A DNA stretch of 64,000 nucleotides from an uncultured Prevotella sp. (GCF_946407605.1 NZ_CAMJOS010000003.1:1-64000); one strand, 5' to 3'; positions 8,940 through 18,489 are shown, counted from the first letter of the stretch. Translations and numbers: made by a program. The notes: a model not told the origin generated them from the sequence alone.

Positions 8940-11858
8940 ATGAAGAAACTTTTATCTCTATGCTTACTGCTCCTGACGGCGATAGCCGGATGGGCGCAAA
9001 CAACATTTACTATTGACAACTTTACCTATACGGTGACAGACGATGTGAACCATTATGTTTCGGTGGCCCAGAATGACGGGAATAAACCTACTGGTGCTAT
9101 TACCATCCCATCGAGTGTCACTTATGAGACGGTGAAATATACCGTAACCAGTATTGCTAATAGTGGATTCAGTTCGAATGAGAATATTACCGAAGTGACG
9201 ATTCCGAATACGGTGACAAGCATTGGAGATTATGCTTTCTATTATTGTTCTTCATTAGCATCATTTAGTGTTCCAGCAAGCGTGACAACTATTGGCTCTA
9301 CGGTGTTCGAATTTTGTTCAATACCGAATTTCACCTTTGAGGCAAGTAATACTGCAATCACTTGTAATTCTGGAATCCCTTGTACTGACCATCTTTTTCT
9401 GTATCGTGACGTCAACAGGGGAGGTTATGAATTGACAACAGGAGCCATAAAAGCACTGACCATTGGCGCTAATGTGACTACTATCTACACCAATATGTTC
9501 AATGGTTGTACTCTTTTGAGTTCTATCGATTTTAGCGAAGCCACGGGTTTGACCAGCATTGGAGATTATGCTTTTATTAACTGCGGTAATTATGTTCCTA
9601 CAGAGCCAGGGGAAGCCACCGTACCTAACTTGACTACTATCGACTTGAGTAATACCAAGGTGACATCGATTGGCCAGTATGCATTTAATGCTTGCTCAAA
9701 ACTGACAACCATCTCGCTTCCGAACACATTGCAGACCATTAATGATGGTGCTTTCAATGGCTGTTCTTCATTAACATCATTCAGTGTCCCGGGTAGCGTG
9801 ACAACTATCGGCTCTACGGTGTTCGATTATTGTTCAATACCGACTTTCACCTTTGAGGCAAGTAATACTGCAATCACTTGTAGTGCGACAATTCCTTGTA
9901 CTAACCTCTATCTGGGTCGTGATATAACTTTTACCGAAAGTGGATTCTCAGGTGTTAGTGCTCTTACTATAGGAACTAACGTCACCAGTATCGGTTCCCT
10001 GTTTTTCTATAGTAATATTACATCTGTTACCGTGCCTTGGCTGAGTTCTCCAATTGCCATTGCTGATGACGCATTCTCCGAAGAGACTTTCACAAAAGCT
10101 ACTCTGTGGATTCCAGGCGGCACCAAGGCTGCCTATGAGGCTGCAGACGGATGGAAGAAATTCGCTAAAATGGATTTCTCCAGCTTCGTAGTTAGCATCA
10201 CAGGTTCTGCTCATGGTACATTGGAAGTAGGCGAAATCAGCTCCACTAACAATGAAACGGCAACTACTCTCATTGACCGTGGGGAAGATGCCGTGTTCAC
10301 TGTTACTCCTGCCACAGGCTATAAGTTGAATACCTTTACAGTAAATGATGTGGCTGCTACGCCTACAGAGGGTAGCTATACGGTAGAAGACTTGTCAGCA
10401 GACCAGACTGTGGTAGCTGGCTTCACTCCAATCACCTATACCCTGACTTACACGATGAATGGTGGTACTGCTACTCCTGCTAACCCCGCTACTTACACCA
10501 TCGAGACTGAGACCTTCACGCTGACCAACCCAACAAGAACCGGCTACGACTTCGCAGGCTGGAAGCTGAATGGTGTGGGAGAGGCTATGATGACTGTGAC
10601 TATTACCAAGGGTAGTACAGGCGATTTGAAATATACCGCCACTTGGACACCTACTGTATATAATATTGTATATACGAATGATGGAACTGCTACTCCTGCT
10701 AACCCCACGACTTATACCATCGAGACACCGACCTTCACGCTGAATAACCCCACCAAGACAGGTCACACCTTCAAGGGCTGGAAACTGAATGGCGAGGGCG
10801 ATGCAATGATGACTGTCACCATCACTCAGGGCAGCACAGGTCACCTGGCCTACACCGCTACCTGGCAGGTGAACAAGTACACCATCACGTTCGAGAGCAA
10901 CGGCGGTTCGGATGTTGATCCCATCACCCTGGACTATGGTAGCACAGTGACTGCTCCTGCCGCACCTACAAAGACTGGTTACGATTTCGCCGGATGGACA
11001 CCCGCATTGCCCGCAACGATGCCTGCTGAAAACATGACAGTGACGGCTACATGGACGAAGAAGACCTATACCGTAAGCATCACGGGCGCTGGCGTTACTG
11101 CCGATAAGATGAATCCTGAGTATGGTGACGATGTGGTGATTACCATTGCTGCAGACGAAGATCGTACGCTGAACACGCTGACTGTTAACAATGTCGATGT
11201 GACAGCACAAGTAGTCAACAACCAGTACACCATCCACAACGTGAGCAGCAACATCACCGTGGTGGCTACGTTCAACTCCACCAAGGAGTACATTATTCTG
11301 GCTCAGGGCGTGGGAACCTTTAGCTGCTCGCAGGACCTGAACTTCACAGGCAGCGAACTCAAGGCCTATATCGCCGCTGGTTATAACAAGAGCAGCAAAG
11401 TAGTGCTTCTGGTACGTGTCTACGACATTCCTGCTGGCACAGGTATCTACCTGAAGGGAGAGGCTGGTGTCACCTATAAGATTCCTTACTCTACCTCGCA
11501 GTCCTACTATGTCAACATGCTGAAGGCTAACCTCACCGAAGGCCCGATTGCTAAGACCTCTGGCGATATGAGCAACTACCTGCTGAGCAAGGAGAATGGT
11601 GAATTCATGTTCTGTGCTCCCTCAGAGTCGGCAGTACTTGGTGCCCAGAAGGCTTATCTGCAGGTGCCTACCTCGTTCATATCTAATAATGCACGTGCCA
11701 TCGGCATTGCCTTCGAGGACGACGAGACCACCAATATCCGCGATTTCGAGCTCTTTACCAACGGCAATGACCGTCTCTATAACCTGAAGGGACAGCGCAT
11801 TGAGAAGGCCGGACGCGGCGTTTACATCAAGAACGGCAAGAAGGTCGTGATAAAATAA
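8940..11858 (+). CDS. BspA-like leucine-rich-repeat surface protein with InlB-type repeats
   Basis: A 972-residue secreted protein with signal peptide MKKLLSLCLLLLTAIAGWAQ. Residues about 40-400 hold LRR_5/BspA-type repeats (SIGDYAFYYCSSLASFSVP). Residues about 500-720 hold three Listeria-Bacteroides (Flg_new) repeats with the GYDFAGWK signature, then another beta domain. The C-terminal NLKGQRIEKAGRGVYIKNGK resembles the short C-terminal signal seen on many exported Prevotella proteins. Known members of this family act in adhesion and surface contact. An internal duplication is obvious: residues around 110-150 and 280-320 are nearly the same, including TFEASNTAITC. A TAAATTTG box lies at 8894-8901 with a poorly spaced -33. 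A small gene follows after 11 bases. Confidence 0.92.
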   Translation: MKKLLSLCLLLLTAIAGWAQTTFTIDNFTYTVTDDVNHYVSVAQNDGNKPTGAITIPSSVTYETVKYTVTSIANSGFSSNENITEVTIPNTVTSIGDYAFYYCSSLASFSVPASVTTIGSTVFEFCSIPNFTFEASNTAITCNSGIPCTDHLFLYRDVNRGGYELTTGAIKALTIGANVTTIYTNMFNGCTLLSSIDFSEATGLTSIGDYAFINCGNYVPTEPGEATVPNLTTIDLSNTKVTSIGQYAFNACSKLTTISLPNTLQTINDGAFNGCSSLTSFSVPGSVTTIGSTVFDYCSIPTFTFEASNTAITCSATIPCTNLYLGRDITFTESGFSGVSALTIGTNVTSIGSLFFYSNITSVTVPWLSSPIAIADDAFSEETFTKATLWIPGGTKAAYEAADGWKKFAKMDFSSFVVSITGSAHGTLEVGEISSTNNETATTLIDRGEDAVFTVTPATGYKLNTFTVNDVAATPTEGSYTVEDLSADQTVVAGFTPITYTLTYTMNGGTATPANPATYTIETETFTLTNPTRTGYDFAGWKLNGVGEAMMTVTITKGSTGDLKYTATWTPTVYNIVYTNDGTATPANPTTYTIETPTFTLNNPTKTGHTFKGWKLNGEGDAMMTVTITQGSTGHLAYTATWQVNKYTITFESNGGSDVDPITLDYGSTVTAPAAPTKTGYDFAGWTPALPATMPAENMTVTATWTKKTYTVSITGAGVTADKMNPEYGDDVVITIAADEDRTLNTLTVNNVDVTAQVVNNQYTIHNVSSNITVVATFNSTKEYIILAQGVGTFSCSQDLNFTGSELKAYIAAGYNKSSKVVLLVRVYDIPAGTGIYLKGEAGVTYKIPYSTSQSYYVNMLKANLTEGPIAKTSGDMSNYLLSKENGEFMFCAPSESAVLGAQKAYLQVPTSFISNNARAIGIAFEDDETTNIRDFELFTNGNDRLYNLKGQRIEKAGRGVYIKNGKKVVIK

Positions 11859-11869
11859 CCCTTAACAAC

Positions 11870-12061
11870 ATGAAGCTTATGAAGAAAATATATCAACGAC
11901 CCATCACAAGGGAACTGCTCATCAAGGCAGTTCCCCTGATGGCTGGCTCCTATTTCAGAGTGGGAGAGACAGAAAACGGTGGAGGCATAGACCCCAACAC
12001 CGAAGTAAACTACGGCCTGAGTAGACGCTACAACACTTGGGACGATGAAGAAGATTATTAA
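11870..12061 (+). CDS. Small basic/acidic peptide gene after the BspA-like gene
   Basis: A 63-residue open frame starting 11 bases after the BspA-like stop. A second ATG at 11879 (MKKIYQRPITRELL) gives a more typical start. The N-terminal half is basic and hydrophobic, the C-terminal half has GGGIDPN and ends DDEEDY. Short proteins of this kind are often found at the ends of Bacteroidales secreted-protein operons; no function is known to me. A strong terminator follows after 27 bases, which supports it as the last gene of a two-gene unit. Confidence 0.6.
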   Translation: MKLMKKIYQRPITRELLIKAVPLMAGSYFRVGETENGGGIDPNTEVNYGLSRRYNTWDDEEDY

Positions 12062-12088
12062 CTTAAAACGAACTTCTATATATGTGAG

Positions 12089-12126
12089 GGGGTCGGAGAT
12101 ATTATTCTCCGGCCCCTATGTTTTTA
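12089..12126 (+). terminator. Terminator of the BspA-like operon
   Basis: Eleven-bp stem GGGGTCGGAGA (12089-12099) with TCTCCGGCCCC (12106-12116), one G-T pair, six-base loop, then TATGTTTTT. It overlaps the 3' end of the convergent transposase-like gene. Confidence 0.85.
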
Positions 12127-13238
12127 TTTGAAGAAGAAAAATTAATGATGTCTTCTGCCATTTTGTTCAATGCCAAACACATGGATCGCGTCAGTGGAAT
12201 ACGTTCGTTTTGATGGGGCCAGGGGGCCAAGAGCAGCAGGCGCCCTTCTGCACATGCCTCAAAATATTGGTGACCAGGCTTTGAGAACTTATTGAAGCCC
12301 CAAGGAGTGATGAATATTTGTGGCAAATGGGCATTCATAACCGTACGCATAACTACCTGTTCACCTGTCGAGATGGCTGGCGATACCAGCACTGTACCGC
12401 TCATAGCCATTGTTAGGAACTTATCTCTCTCTTCGGCAATCTGGGCTTCTGTCAGTTTACGTGTCAGTTGCACCCGCTCCATATCAGGATGGTCCAGCAG
12501 GAAACGATTGCCTATAGCAGTATACGTCTTTCCTGCCACAGTAACTCCAAACTGGACGCGGAAAAAATCAGGATGTTCACGGCGTATGGCCAAGCGCCGT
12601 GGGTTTTCGTGGAGGTAATTGGTTAAACGTGGCAGCATGTCGTAGCTCTTTGATATCAGGTCGTTATAGCCACGCTCGAAAAGTAGCCCATGGCTTCTGT
12701 CGTCTTTCTTAAGCCGCCGCTCAGAGGGAAGCGGAAGTGGCGGTGCCACTTCATACGCAGAGGGCCTTTCATTCATCGTAAGTTGAGGCACCGCCTCAAC
12801 TATCACTGGCTTTGCCTCTACACCCACGAACCTCCTATAGGCCTTGTTGCAACCAGCCTTGAAGCCACTAATCACCTGCCCAAGGTGCTCTTCCATCGCC
12901 TCCTGCACAAAAAGGATGCCATGTAGGTGGTCGGGCATCAGCTGGAAAGCCAACAGGCGCACCTCTTTATGAAACTGAGGAATCTGCTCCCAACAGAGAA
13001 TCACCTCGTGTCCTAAAGGGGTTGGCACTATACAGGGAGCACCAGCCTGACCGTCAGGAACAGTTGAACTGCCTATCAACGTGCCTAATAGGGGACGACG
13101 ACCCTCCACAGCCATAGTCACCATATAGATATGTCGGCCGTAGTAGTCGTTGATATTGCTGCGTCGTTTCATGGAAGGCACTTTCTCCCCTGCAAAACGC
13201 AACTTATCCTGCAACTTCTTCTCTTTCTCGTCCATCAT
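12102..13238 (-). CDS. RAYT/IS200-like HUH transposase family protein
   Basis: A 378-residue protein of the Y1/REP-associated transposase group. The HUH motif is at H104-L-H106 in MPDHLHGILF, and the probable nucleophile is Y191 in ERGYNDLISKS, followed by the family-typical LTNYLHENPRR. The N-terminal strand YYGRHIYMVTMA matches the ferredoxin-like fold. It is longer than E. coli RAYT proteins, with a Bacteroidetes-type C-terminal extension. Such proteins are usually single-copy domesticated enzymes acting on short palindromes. The palindrome-rich segment immediately upstream (13313-13549) is a candidate substrate. No terminal hairpins that bound a mobile IS copy were identified. Confidence 0.85.
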   Translation of the reverse strand: MMDEKEKKLQDKLRFAGEKVPSMKRRSNINDYYGRHIYMVTMAVEGRRPLLGTLIGSSTVPDGQAGAPCIVPTPLGHEVILCWEQIPQFHKEVRLLAFQLMPDHLHGILFVQEAMEEHLGQVISGFKAGCNKAYRRFVGVEAKPVIVEAVPQLTMNERPSAYEVAPPLPLPSERRLKKDDRSHGLLFERGYNDLISKSYDMLPRLTNYLHENPRRLAIRREHPDFFRVQFGVTVAGKTYTAIGNRFLLDHPDMERVQLTRKLTEAQIAEERDKFLTMAMSGTVLVSPAISTGEQVVMRTVMNAHLPQIFITPWGFNKFSKPGHQYFEACAEGRLLLLAPWPHQNERIPLTRSMCLALNKMAEDIINFSSSNKNIGAGE

Positions 13239-13312
13239 TGCAAAGATACAAAGAAGTGGGGAAACTACAAAGAAAAAAGAAGGAAAAATAGGAATATGTA
13301 CGTTCTGTGTCT

Positions 13313-13342
13313 GGTTACGGTTACAGCTGTAACCTTGTAACC
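13313..13342. repeat. Compound palindrome of GGTTAC units
   Basis: GGTTAC GGTTAC AG, then CTGTAACC TT GTAACC: a perfect 16-bp palindrome at 13319-13334 nested in a longer imperfect one. It lies about 75 bases upstream of the RAYT-like start codon. Confidence 0.8.
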
Positions 13343-13366
13343 GCTCGATGTTTTCGAAGGGATAGG

Positions 13367-13549
13367 GTTTTGCAGTTGTTCGGATAATCCCTTTCGGTGT
13401 TAGGGAACGGGGTTTACGTTATAAGGGATAATCCTTTAGGGGATAAAAGGATTATCCCTTACACTGTAAACTCCTATACTTTACTCTGCAAAGTGCCATG
13501 CATTACACCCTAAAGTGCCATGCATTATACCGTAAACGCCTATTGTTTA
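13367..13549. repeat. Degenerate tandem array of 21-25 bp units starting TTTA/TTAC
   Basis: Successive units begin at 13367, 13392, 13413, 13435, 13459, 13480, 13503, 13525 and 13546, each opening with TTT or TTA. The 16-base AAAGTGCCATGCATTA occurs at 13490-13505 and 13512-13527. GTAAAC-CCTAT is shared by the units at 13459 and 13525, and GGATAATCC by those at 13367 and 13413. It fills the 320-base gap between merR and the RAYT-like gene. No coding frame was seen here. Confidence 0.7.
13423..13460. repeat. 15-bp perfect inverted repeat inside the array
   Basis: AAGGGATAATCCTTT (13423-13437) and AAAGGATTATCCCTT (13446-13460) with an eight-base loop. A partial third copy, GGATAATCCCTTT, lies at 13382-13394. 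No T-run follows, so it is unlikely to be a simple terminator. Confidence 0.85.
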
Positions 13550-13558
13550 GAAGCGGTG

Positions 13559-13909
13559 TTACTGAAGTCCGTCGAGCTGGTGTTTCAGCGCCTGGAGGTC
13601 GTCGCGCACTCCCATCAGGCGTGTCAGCACTTCGGCACGACGGTCTGCACCATCGCGGTTGGCATTGATGATTTTCTTGGCTGCTGCCAACTTGAAGCCA
13701 CGCTCCTTCACCAGGTTGTAAATCAGTCTGATTTCCTTGATGTCGTTTTCAGTATACTGACGTACTTTGTTGGGTCCGGCAGTCTTGGGCTTCAGATAGG
13801 GAAACTCTGTTTCCCAGAAACGCAACGTGCTCTCGTTGAGGCCAAACATCTCGGCCACCTCCTTGATGGAGTAGTAGAGCTTGAGGTTTTTGTTCAGATT
13901 CAGTGCCAT
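13559..13909 (-). CDS. MerR-family transcriptional regulator
   Basis: A 116-residue protein with a MerR winged helix at about residues 11-80 (YSIKEVAEMFGLNESTLRFWETEFPYLKP split across the HTH and wing) and a short C-terminal dimerisation helix. There is no cysteine-rich metal site or large effector domain, as in the small MerR proteins common next to nadE or rsh in Bacteroidales. It is the last gene of the leftward operon, 36 bases after nadE. Its regulon cannot be inferred from sequence. Confidence 0.9.
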   Translation of the reverse strand: MALNLNKNLKLYYSIKEVAEMFGLNESTLRFWETEFPYLKPKTAGPNKVRQYTENDIKEIRLIYNLVKERGFKLAAAKKIINANRDGADRRAEVLTRLMGVRDDLQALKHQLDGLQ

Positions 13910-13945
13910 ATGAGTAAAGATTTTAGATGTTGCTATAATTTCGCT

Positions 13946-14821
13946 TTATTCGTAGAGTGAGCGGGGAATGGCGATAGGCAAGCGCTTGCGCTTGAACTCC
14001 GAGTTGCGATGACGCTGCAGCACGCGCTCTACCGTCTCAGCACCATAGGCTGCGTTCAGACGCTCAACTGCTTCATTGATTTGAGAATTGAGATTTGAGA
14101 ATTGAGAATTAGCTGCCGCCTGGATATAGGTGTTGAGAATATCGTCAACCTCCTCGTAGGTATGTCCTGGGGCTATCTGTCCCATATCGCCACCTGCCGA
14201 CACGCCATTGCCATCGGTAGGCATGATGTCGTAGGCAGCCTTCAGGGCCTTATAGCGAGGGTCGTTCTGGTCAGGATAGACCTCTGTGAAGAGATACTTG
14301 CACAGCTCGTAGACCTCGTGTTTCCACAGTCCGCCAATGGGGTTGTAGTCAGCCACATCGCCATGAATGGTCCAGAAACCCAGATAGTGCTCTGTGAGGT
14401 TGTCGGTGTCCATCACCATTCCACCTGTGACAGAAGCCAGGTTATAGAGGTAGATCATGCGCAGGCGAGCCTTGATGTTGCCCTGAGAGACGGGGGTTGA
14501 AGGATAGTGCTGTTCGCAGGTAGCCTTCATCAGCAGGTACTGTGCCTGCAGGTTCTCCACCCAGCATTCTGTGCAGAAGGCTTTCATGGCCTTGCTGGCA
14601 GAATCGTTCTCTTCAATGGTGTTGGTGGTGCAGGGCATGCTGACGCCAATGAACTTGAACTGCTGCTGGGGATAGCGTTTTACCACTTCGTGGCAGACGG
14701 CAGCAGTCACCGTAGAGTCGATGCCACCTGAGAGTCCCAGAATCATGGTCTTCAGGTGGTGGTTACTGAGATATTGAGCTGTCTCAGCTACCATGATGTC
14801 GAATACTTTTTTGTAATCCAT
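13946..14821 (-). CDS. nadE: NAD synthase, ammonia-type
   Basis: Final step of NAD synthesis: amidation of deamido-NAD with ATP. The PP-loop motif LGLSGGIDSTV sits at about residues 28-38, and the protein lacks the N-terminal glutaminase domain, so at 291 residues it is the short NH3-using form. DTDNLTEHYLGFWTIHGD is the conserved NadE substrate-site stretch. A short low-complexity insert (NSQFSNLNSQINEA) lies near residue 240. It is in the long leftward operon, 14 bases after rsh. Confidence 0.95.
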   Translation of the reverse strand: MDYKKVFDIMVAETAQYLSNHHLKTMILGLSGGIDSTVTAAVCHEVVKRYPQQQFKFIGVSMPCTTNTIEENDSASKAMKAFCTECWVENLQAQYLLMKATCEQHYPSTPVSQGNIKARLRMIYLYNLASVTGGMVMDTDNLTEHYLGFWTIHGDVADYNPIGGLWKHEVYELCKYLFTEVYPDQNDPRYKALKAAYDIMPTDGNGVSAGGDMGQIAPGHTYEEVDDILNTYIQAAANSQFSNLNSQINEAVERLNAAYGAETVERVLQRHRNSEFKRKRLPIAIPRSLYE

Positions 14822-14835
14822 AGTGTGTGTTTGTG

Positions 14836-17109
14836 TTATAGAATTTGTGATATTTCCTTCAGGTCTTCAATGCCCTTGAGGTTATTGATGATCTTGCTCA
14901 CATCGTCGCGATCGTGCACGCGAAGGTCGATGATTCCGTCGAAGATACCATCCTCGGTGGTGAAGGTCAGCTTGCGGATATCGACAGACATCTGGTTGGA
15001 GATGACGCGTGTGACCTCATTGACCAGTCCGCGACGGTCTATGCCGCCCAGACGGATGGTGGCGTCGAAGAACAGCAACTTGTGCATATCCCATTTCACG
15101 TCGAGGATACGGTTGCCAAAGCTGGCTTTCAACTTGTTGGCCACAGGACAGGTGCGCTTGTGCAGCTCTATGCGGTTGTTGTTGTCGATATAGCCCAGGG
15201 TGTCGTCGCCAGGGATGGGGTGACAGCAGTCAGGGAAGAGATACTGTCGGATGTTATCCTCGTTGACGTAGATGGGCTTCTTGCGGTTGAACTTCTCAGG
15301 CACGACAAACAGTTCTGGCTGCTGTTCTGTTTCCTCCTCAGGCTTTGAGGCCTTGATAAATGGAACATACTTGCGCCAGCCACCGCTGGTTTCTGTCTTT
15401 TTCTTGTTCTTTCCGTTCAGCTCGTCGATATCCTTTTCTCCGAGGATGACGACATTCTCGCCAATAGCCTGGAATAACGCCTCACGACGTCTGACGTCGT
15501 GGAACTTGCACAGGCGGTCGATGACTGATGGTGACGGCTCGAAACCGTTCTTTTCCAGCCATTCATTCAGCTTCTCCTCGCCCTTCTTCTGAATCTCGCG
15601 GTAGGTGCGGCGCAGGATAGCCTCAATCTTAGCCTTGGCCTTAGCCGTAGATACGAAGTTGATCCATGAGGGTTGCACATGATGCGTCTTTGACGTCAGG
15701 ATCTCTACCTGGTCACCACTCTTCAGCTTGTAACTGAGGGGCACCAGCTTGTGGTTCACCTTGGCACCAATGCAGTGTGAGCCCAGGAAAGTATGGATAG
15801 AGAAGGCGAAGTCGAGCACCGTACAGCCCGAGGGCATGGTCTTGATTTCACCCTTTGGGGTGAATACGAAGATCTCTGTGGCAAAGAGGTTCAGCTTGAT
15901 GGCATCGAGGAAGTCCATAGCATCAGGCTGTGGGTCGTCGAGAATCTCCTTGATGGTGCGCAGCCACTCGTTCAGCTCTGATTCGTCTTCGGTATATTCC
16001 TCTTCTATGCCGTCTTTGTATTTCCAGTGGGCGGCCAGTCCCTGCTCTGCAATCTCGTGCATGCGGTCAGAGCGTATCTGCACTTCAATCCAGTGTCCTT
16101 GCTTCGACATCAGCGTGACGTGCAGCGCCTGATAGCCATTGGCCTTGGGATGACTGAGCCAGTCGCGTGTTCTGTCTGGATGACTCTTATAAATCTTCGT
16201 TAGTGCCACATAGATATTGAAGCACTCGTTGATTTCCTCTTCACGAACCTTTGGCGTGAAGATGATACGAACAGCCAGAATATCGTAGATCTCGTCGAAG
16301 GTGACACCCTTGTTCTGCATCTTGTTCCAGATAGAGTAGGGGGTCTTCACACGCTCGTGTATCTCGTATTCAAACCCCATCTTGTTCAGGGCTTCTTTGA
16401 TAGGCTCGATGAACTGGTCGAACGACTGGTGACGTGATACGCGGGTCTCTTCCAGCTTCCTCTCGATAAAGGCATATTCCTCGGGATGCTCGAAACGGAA
16501 ACTCAGGTTCTCTAGCTCGGACTTGATCTTATAGAGTCCCAGACGATGGGCCAGAGGTGCGTATAGATAGAGCGTCTCGCCAGCAATCTTATACTGTTTG
16601 TTGGCAGGCTGTGATTCCAGTGTGCGCATGTTGTGCAGACGGTCTGCTATCTTAATCAGGATGACGCGGATGTCAGCACTCATGGTGAGCAGCAGCTTCT
16701 TGAAGTTCTCTGCCTGGGCCGATGCCTGCTCGCCAAAGATACCACCGCTGATCTTCGTCAGTCCGTCGACAATCTGTGCAATCTTGGCGCCGAACATGTT
16801 TTCTATATCCTCTACCGTATAGTCGGTGTCCTCCACCACGTCGTGGAGCAGGGCTGCACAAATGCTGGTAGAGCCCAGTCCAATCTCAGAACAGGCAATC
16901 TGTGCCACAGCAATAGGGTGCATGATATAGGGCTCACCCGACAGTCGGCGCACACCTTTGTGAGCCTGTCGTGCGAAATTGAATGCCTTGGTAATCAGGT
17001 CTACCTTCTTGCGATGTCGCGAGTTCAGATAGTCGTTTACCAGCCGCTCAAAGGCATCGTTAATCAGTTTCTCGTCAGCGGCTTCTTGTTTCAACTGCTC
17101 ATCATCCAT
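14836..17109 (-). CDS. rsh: Bifunctional (p)ppGpp synthetase/hydrolase
   Basis: Makes and degrades the stringent-response alarmone. At 757 residues it has the full RelA/SpoT layout: HD hydrolase domain (H64, H89-D90 in LLHDVVEDTD), synthetase domain (HERVKTPYSIWNKMQNKG region near residue 260), TGS domain (about 400-460, ATEIFVFTPKGEIKTMPSG), a helical/zinc-finger-like region with CCHPIPGDDTLGY, and a C-terminal ACT domain (about 680-757). The intact HD motif argues for active hydrolysis. Last-but-two gene of the parAB operon. Confidence 0.96.
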   Translation of the reverse strand: MDDEQLKQEAADEKLINDAFERLVNDYLNSRHRKKVDLITKAFNFARQAHKGVRRLSGEPYIMHPIAVAQIACSEIGLGSTSICAALLHDVVEDTDYTVEDIENMFGAKIAQIVDGLTKISGGIFGEQASAQAENFKKLLLTMSADIRVILIKIADRLHNMRTLESQPANKQYKIAGETLYLYAPLAHRLGLYKIKSELENLSFRFEHPEEYAFIERKLEETRVSRHQSFDQFIEPIKEALNKMGFEYEIHERVKTPYSIWNKMQNKGVTFDEIYDILAVRIIFTPKVREEEINECFNIYVALTKIYKSHPDRTRDWLSHPKANGYQALHVTLMSKQGHWIEVQIRSDRMHEIAEQGLAAHWKYKDGIEEEYTEDESELNEWLRTIKEILDDPQPDAMDFLDAIKLNLFATEIFVFTPKGEIKTMPSGCTVLDFAFSIHTFLGSHCIGAKVNHKLVPLSYKLKSGDQVEILTSKTHHVQPSWINFVSTAKAKAKIEAILRRTYREIQKKGEEKLNEWLEKNGFEPSPSVIDRLCKFHDVRRREALFQAIGENVVILGEKDIDELNGKNKKKTETSGGWRKYVPFIKASKPEEETEQQPELFVVPEKFNRKKPIYVNEDNIRQYLFPDCCHPIPGDDTLGYIDNNNRIELHKRTCPVANKLKASFGNRILDVKWDMHKLLFFDATIRLGGIDRRGLVNEVTRVISNQMSVDIRKLTFTTEDGIFDGIIDLRVHDRDDVSKIINNLKGIEDLKEISQIL

Positions 17110-17140
17110 AAATCATCCTCCTTATACCTTATTATATATA

Positions 17141-18475
17141 TTAGCGCACTCTGAGTCTTTGTCCTACACGGATTGTGTCCTTGCGAAGTCCGTTGAGCTT
17201 GCGGATCTTGGCTGCAGTCGTTCTATATTTCCTTGCAATACCACCTATCGTGTCACCACGACGCACTGTATGATATTTGGCACCAGAAGAGCGCTTGTCT
17301 GATTTGCTTGATTTTACGCTTTGTTCGTCAACCTCGACAAGCAGACGCTTATCTGAAGAACTGGCGTTATAGACGGAATCCTGCATCTCAATAAAACGTG
17401 TCACATCGGTCAGTGGCAGTCGGATAGCATAGGGCTTCGTGGCACCAGGCACAATGTCGCGTTTGTATTCAGGATTGAGTGAGCGCAGCATCTGAATGTC
17501 GAAACCGCAAATGCTGGCCACCTGGTTGAGATTGATATTGCGGTCTACCAGCACCGTGTCGGTCTTGACGGGCAGACGACTGCTCATCGGACAGATGTTA
17601 TGCTCGCAGTAATAGTTCATCACATAGTTGGCTGCGATGAAGGCAGGCACATAGCCACGAGTCTCCTTGGGCAGATAGGGGTATATCTTCCAGTAGTCGC
17701 GTTCGCCACCAGCACGTGAGATGGCCTTGTTGATATTACCAGGACCGCAGTTGTAGGCTGCAATCACCAGGTTCCAGTCGTTATAGACCTTATAGAGGTC
17801 GCTTAGCAGACGGGCTGCAGCATACGATGCTTTCACAGGGTCACGACGTTCGTCAACCAGTGAGTTGGTCTCCAGACCGTATTGCTTGCCAGTGCTCAGC
17901 ATGAACTGCCACAGGCCAGTAGCTCCCACGCGAGAGACGGCTGTGGGGTTCAGGGCCGACTCGATGATAGGCAGGTACTTCAACTCCAATGGCAACTGAT
18001 AGGCATCGAGGGCCTCTTCGAATATGGGCATATAGAAGTTAGAGGCACCCAGCAGGAAACCTACAGTACGGCGCATACGTCCTGTGTAGCGGTCGATGCA
18101 CGACTGCACCACCTCGTTGTAAGGCATCTCCATGACGGTTGGCATGCGATACAGGCGCTCTATATATACCTCCTTCGAGAAGGTGGGGTTCTCGTCTTTC
18201 GTCTGACAGTCGTTGTCTGGCTCGAGGTATGTCTTCGACATATACTCGTTCATCAAGCTGTCCAGGTTGTAGGTCATGGACTCAGGGAATTCGATGTCCT
18301 CTTCAGAGCCCTGCTCGTCGATGACTTCTTCTATCTCGTCAGCACTCTCGTACTCTTCCTCCTCTTCCTCTACAACCTGTGCATGAAGGGTGGCAGGTAA
18401 GAATGCCAGCAGACAGAGAGGCACGAAGAAGCTCCGCGCAGCCCATTTGAAAGATGTATATTTCCTATTCCTCAT
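17141..18475 (-). CDS. mltD: Membrane-bound lytic murein transglycosylase, SLT plus LysM
   Basis: Cleaves peptidoglycan glycan strands. A signal sequence is followed by an acidic segment rich in Glu (residues about 34-60), an SLT domain with catalytic Glu in PIIESALNPTAVSRVGATGLWQ and the GPGNINKAISRAGG motif, then a C-terminal LysM (YHTVRRGDTIGGIARKYRTT). MltD-type by architecture; the symbol is by analogy. Conserved place between DUF5683 and rsh in Bacteroidetes. Confidence 0.9.
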   Translation of the reverse strand: MRNRKYTSFKWAARSFFVPLCLLAFLPATLHAQVVEEEEEEYESADEIEEVIDEQGSEEDIEFPESMTYNLDSLMNEYMSKTYLEPDNDCQTKDENPTFSKEVYIERLYRMPTVMEMPYNEVVQSCIDRYTGRMRRTVGFLLGASNFYMPIFEEALDAYQLPLELKYLPIIESALNPTAVSRVGATGLWQFMLSTGKQYGLETNSLVDERRDPVKASYAAARLLSDLYKVYNDWNLVIAAYNCGPGNINKAISRAGGERDYWKIYPYLPKETRGYVPAFIAANYVMNYYCEHNICPMSSRLPVKTDTVLVDRNINLNQVASICGFDIQMLRSLNPEYKRDIVPGATKPYAIRLPLTDVTRFIEMQDSVYNASSSDKRLLVEVDEQSVKSSKSDKRSSGAKYHTVRRGDTIGGIARKYRTTAAKIRKLNGLRKDTIRVGQRLRVR

Positions 18476-18489
18476 TCGTCATTTCTCGT

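Noticed and set aside
10395..11237. 280-residue open frame opposite the BspA-like gene
   Set aside because: Composition (Cys/His/Gly-rich) is that of a shadow frame over repetitive coding DNA.
13367..13549. CRISPR array
   Set aside because: Units are 21-25 bp and drift throughout; there is no conserved repeat alternating with unique spacers and no cas gene.
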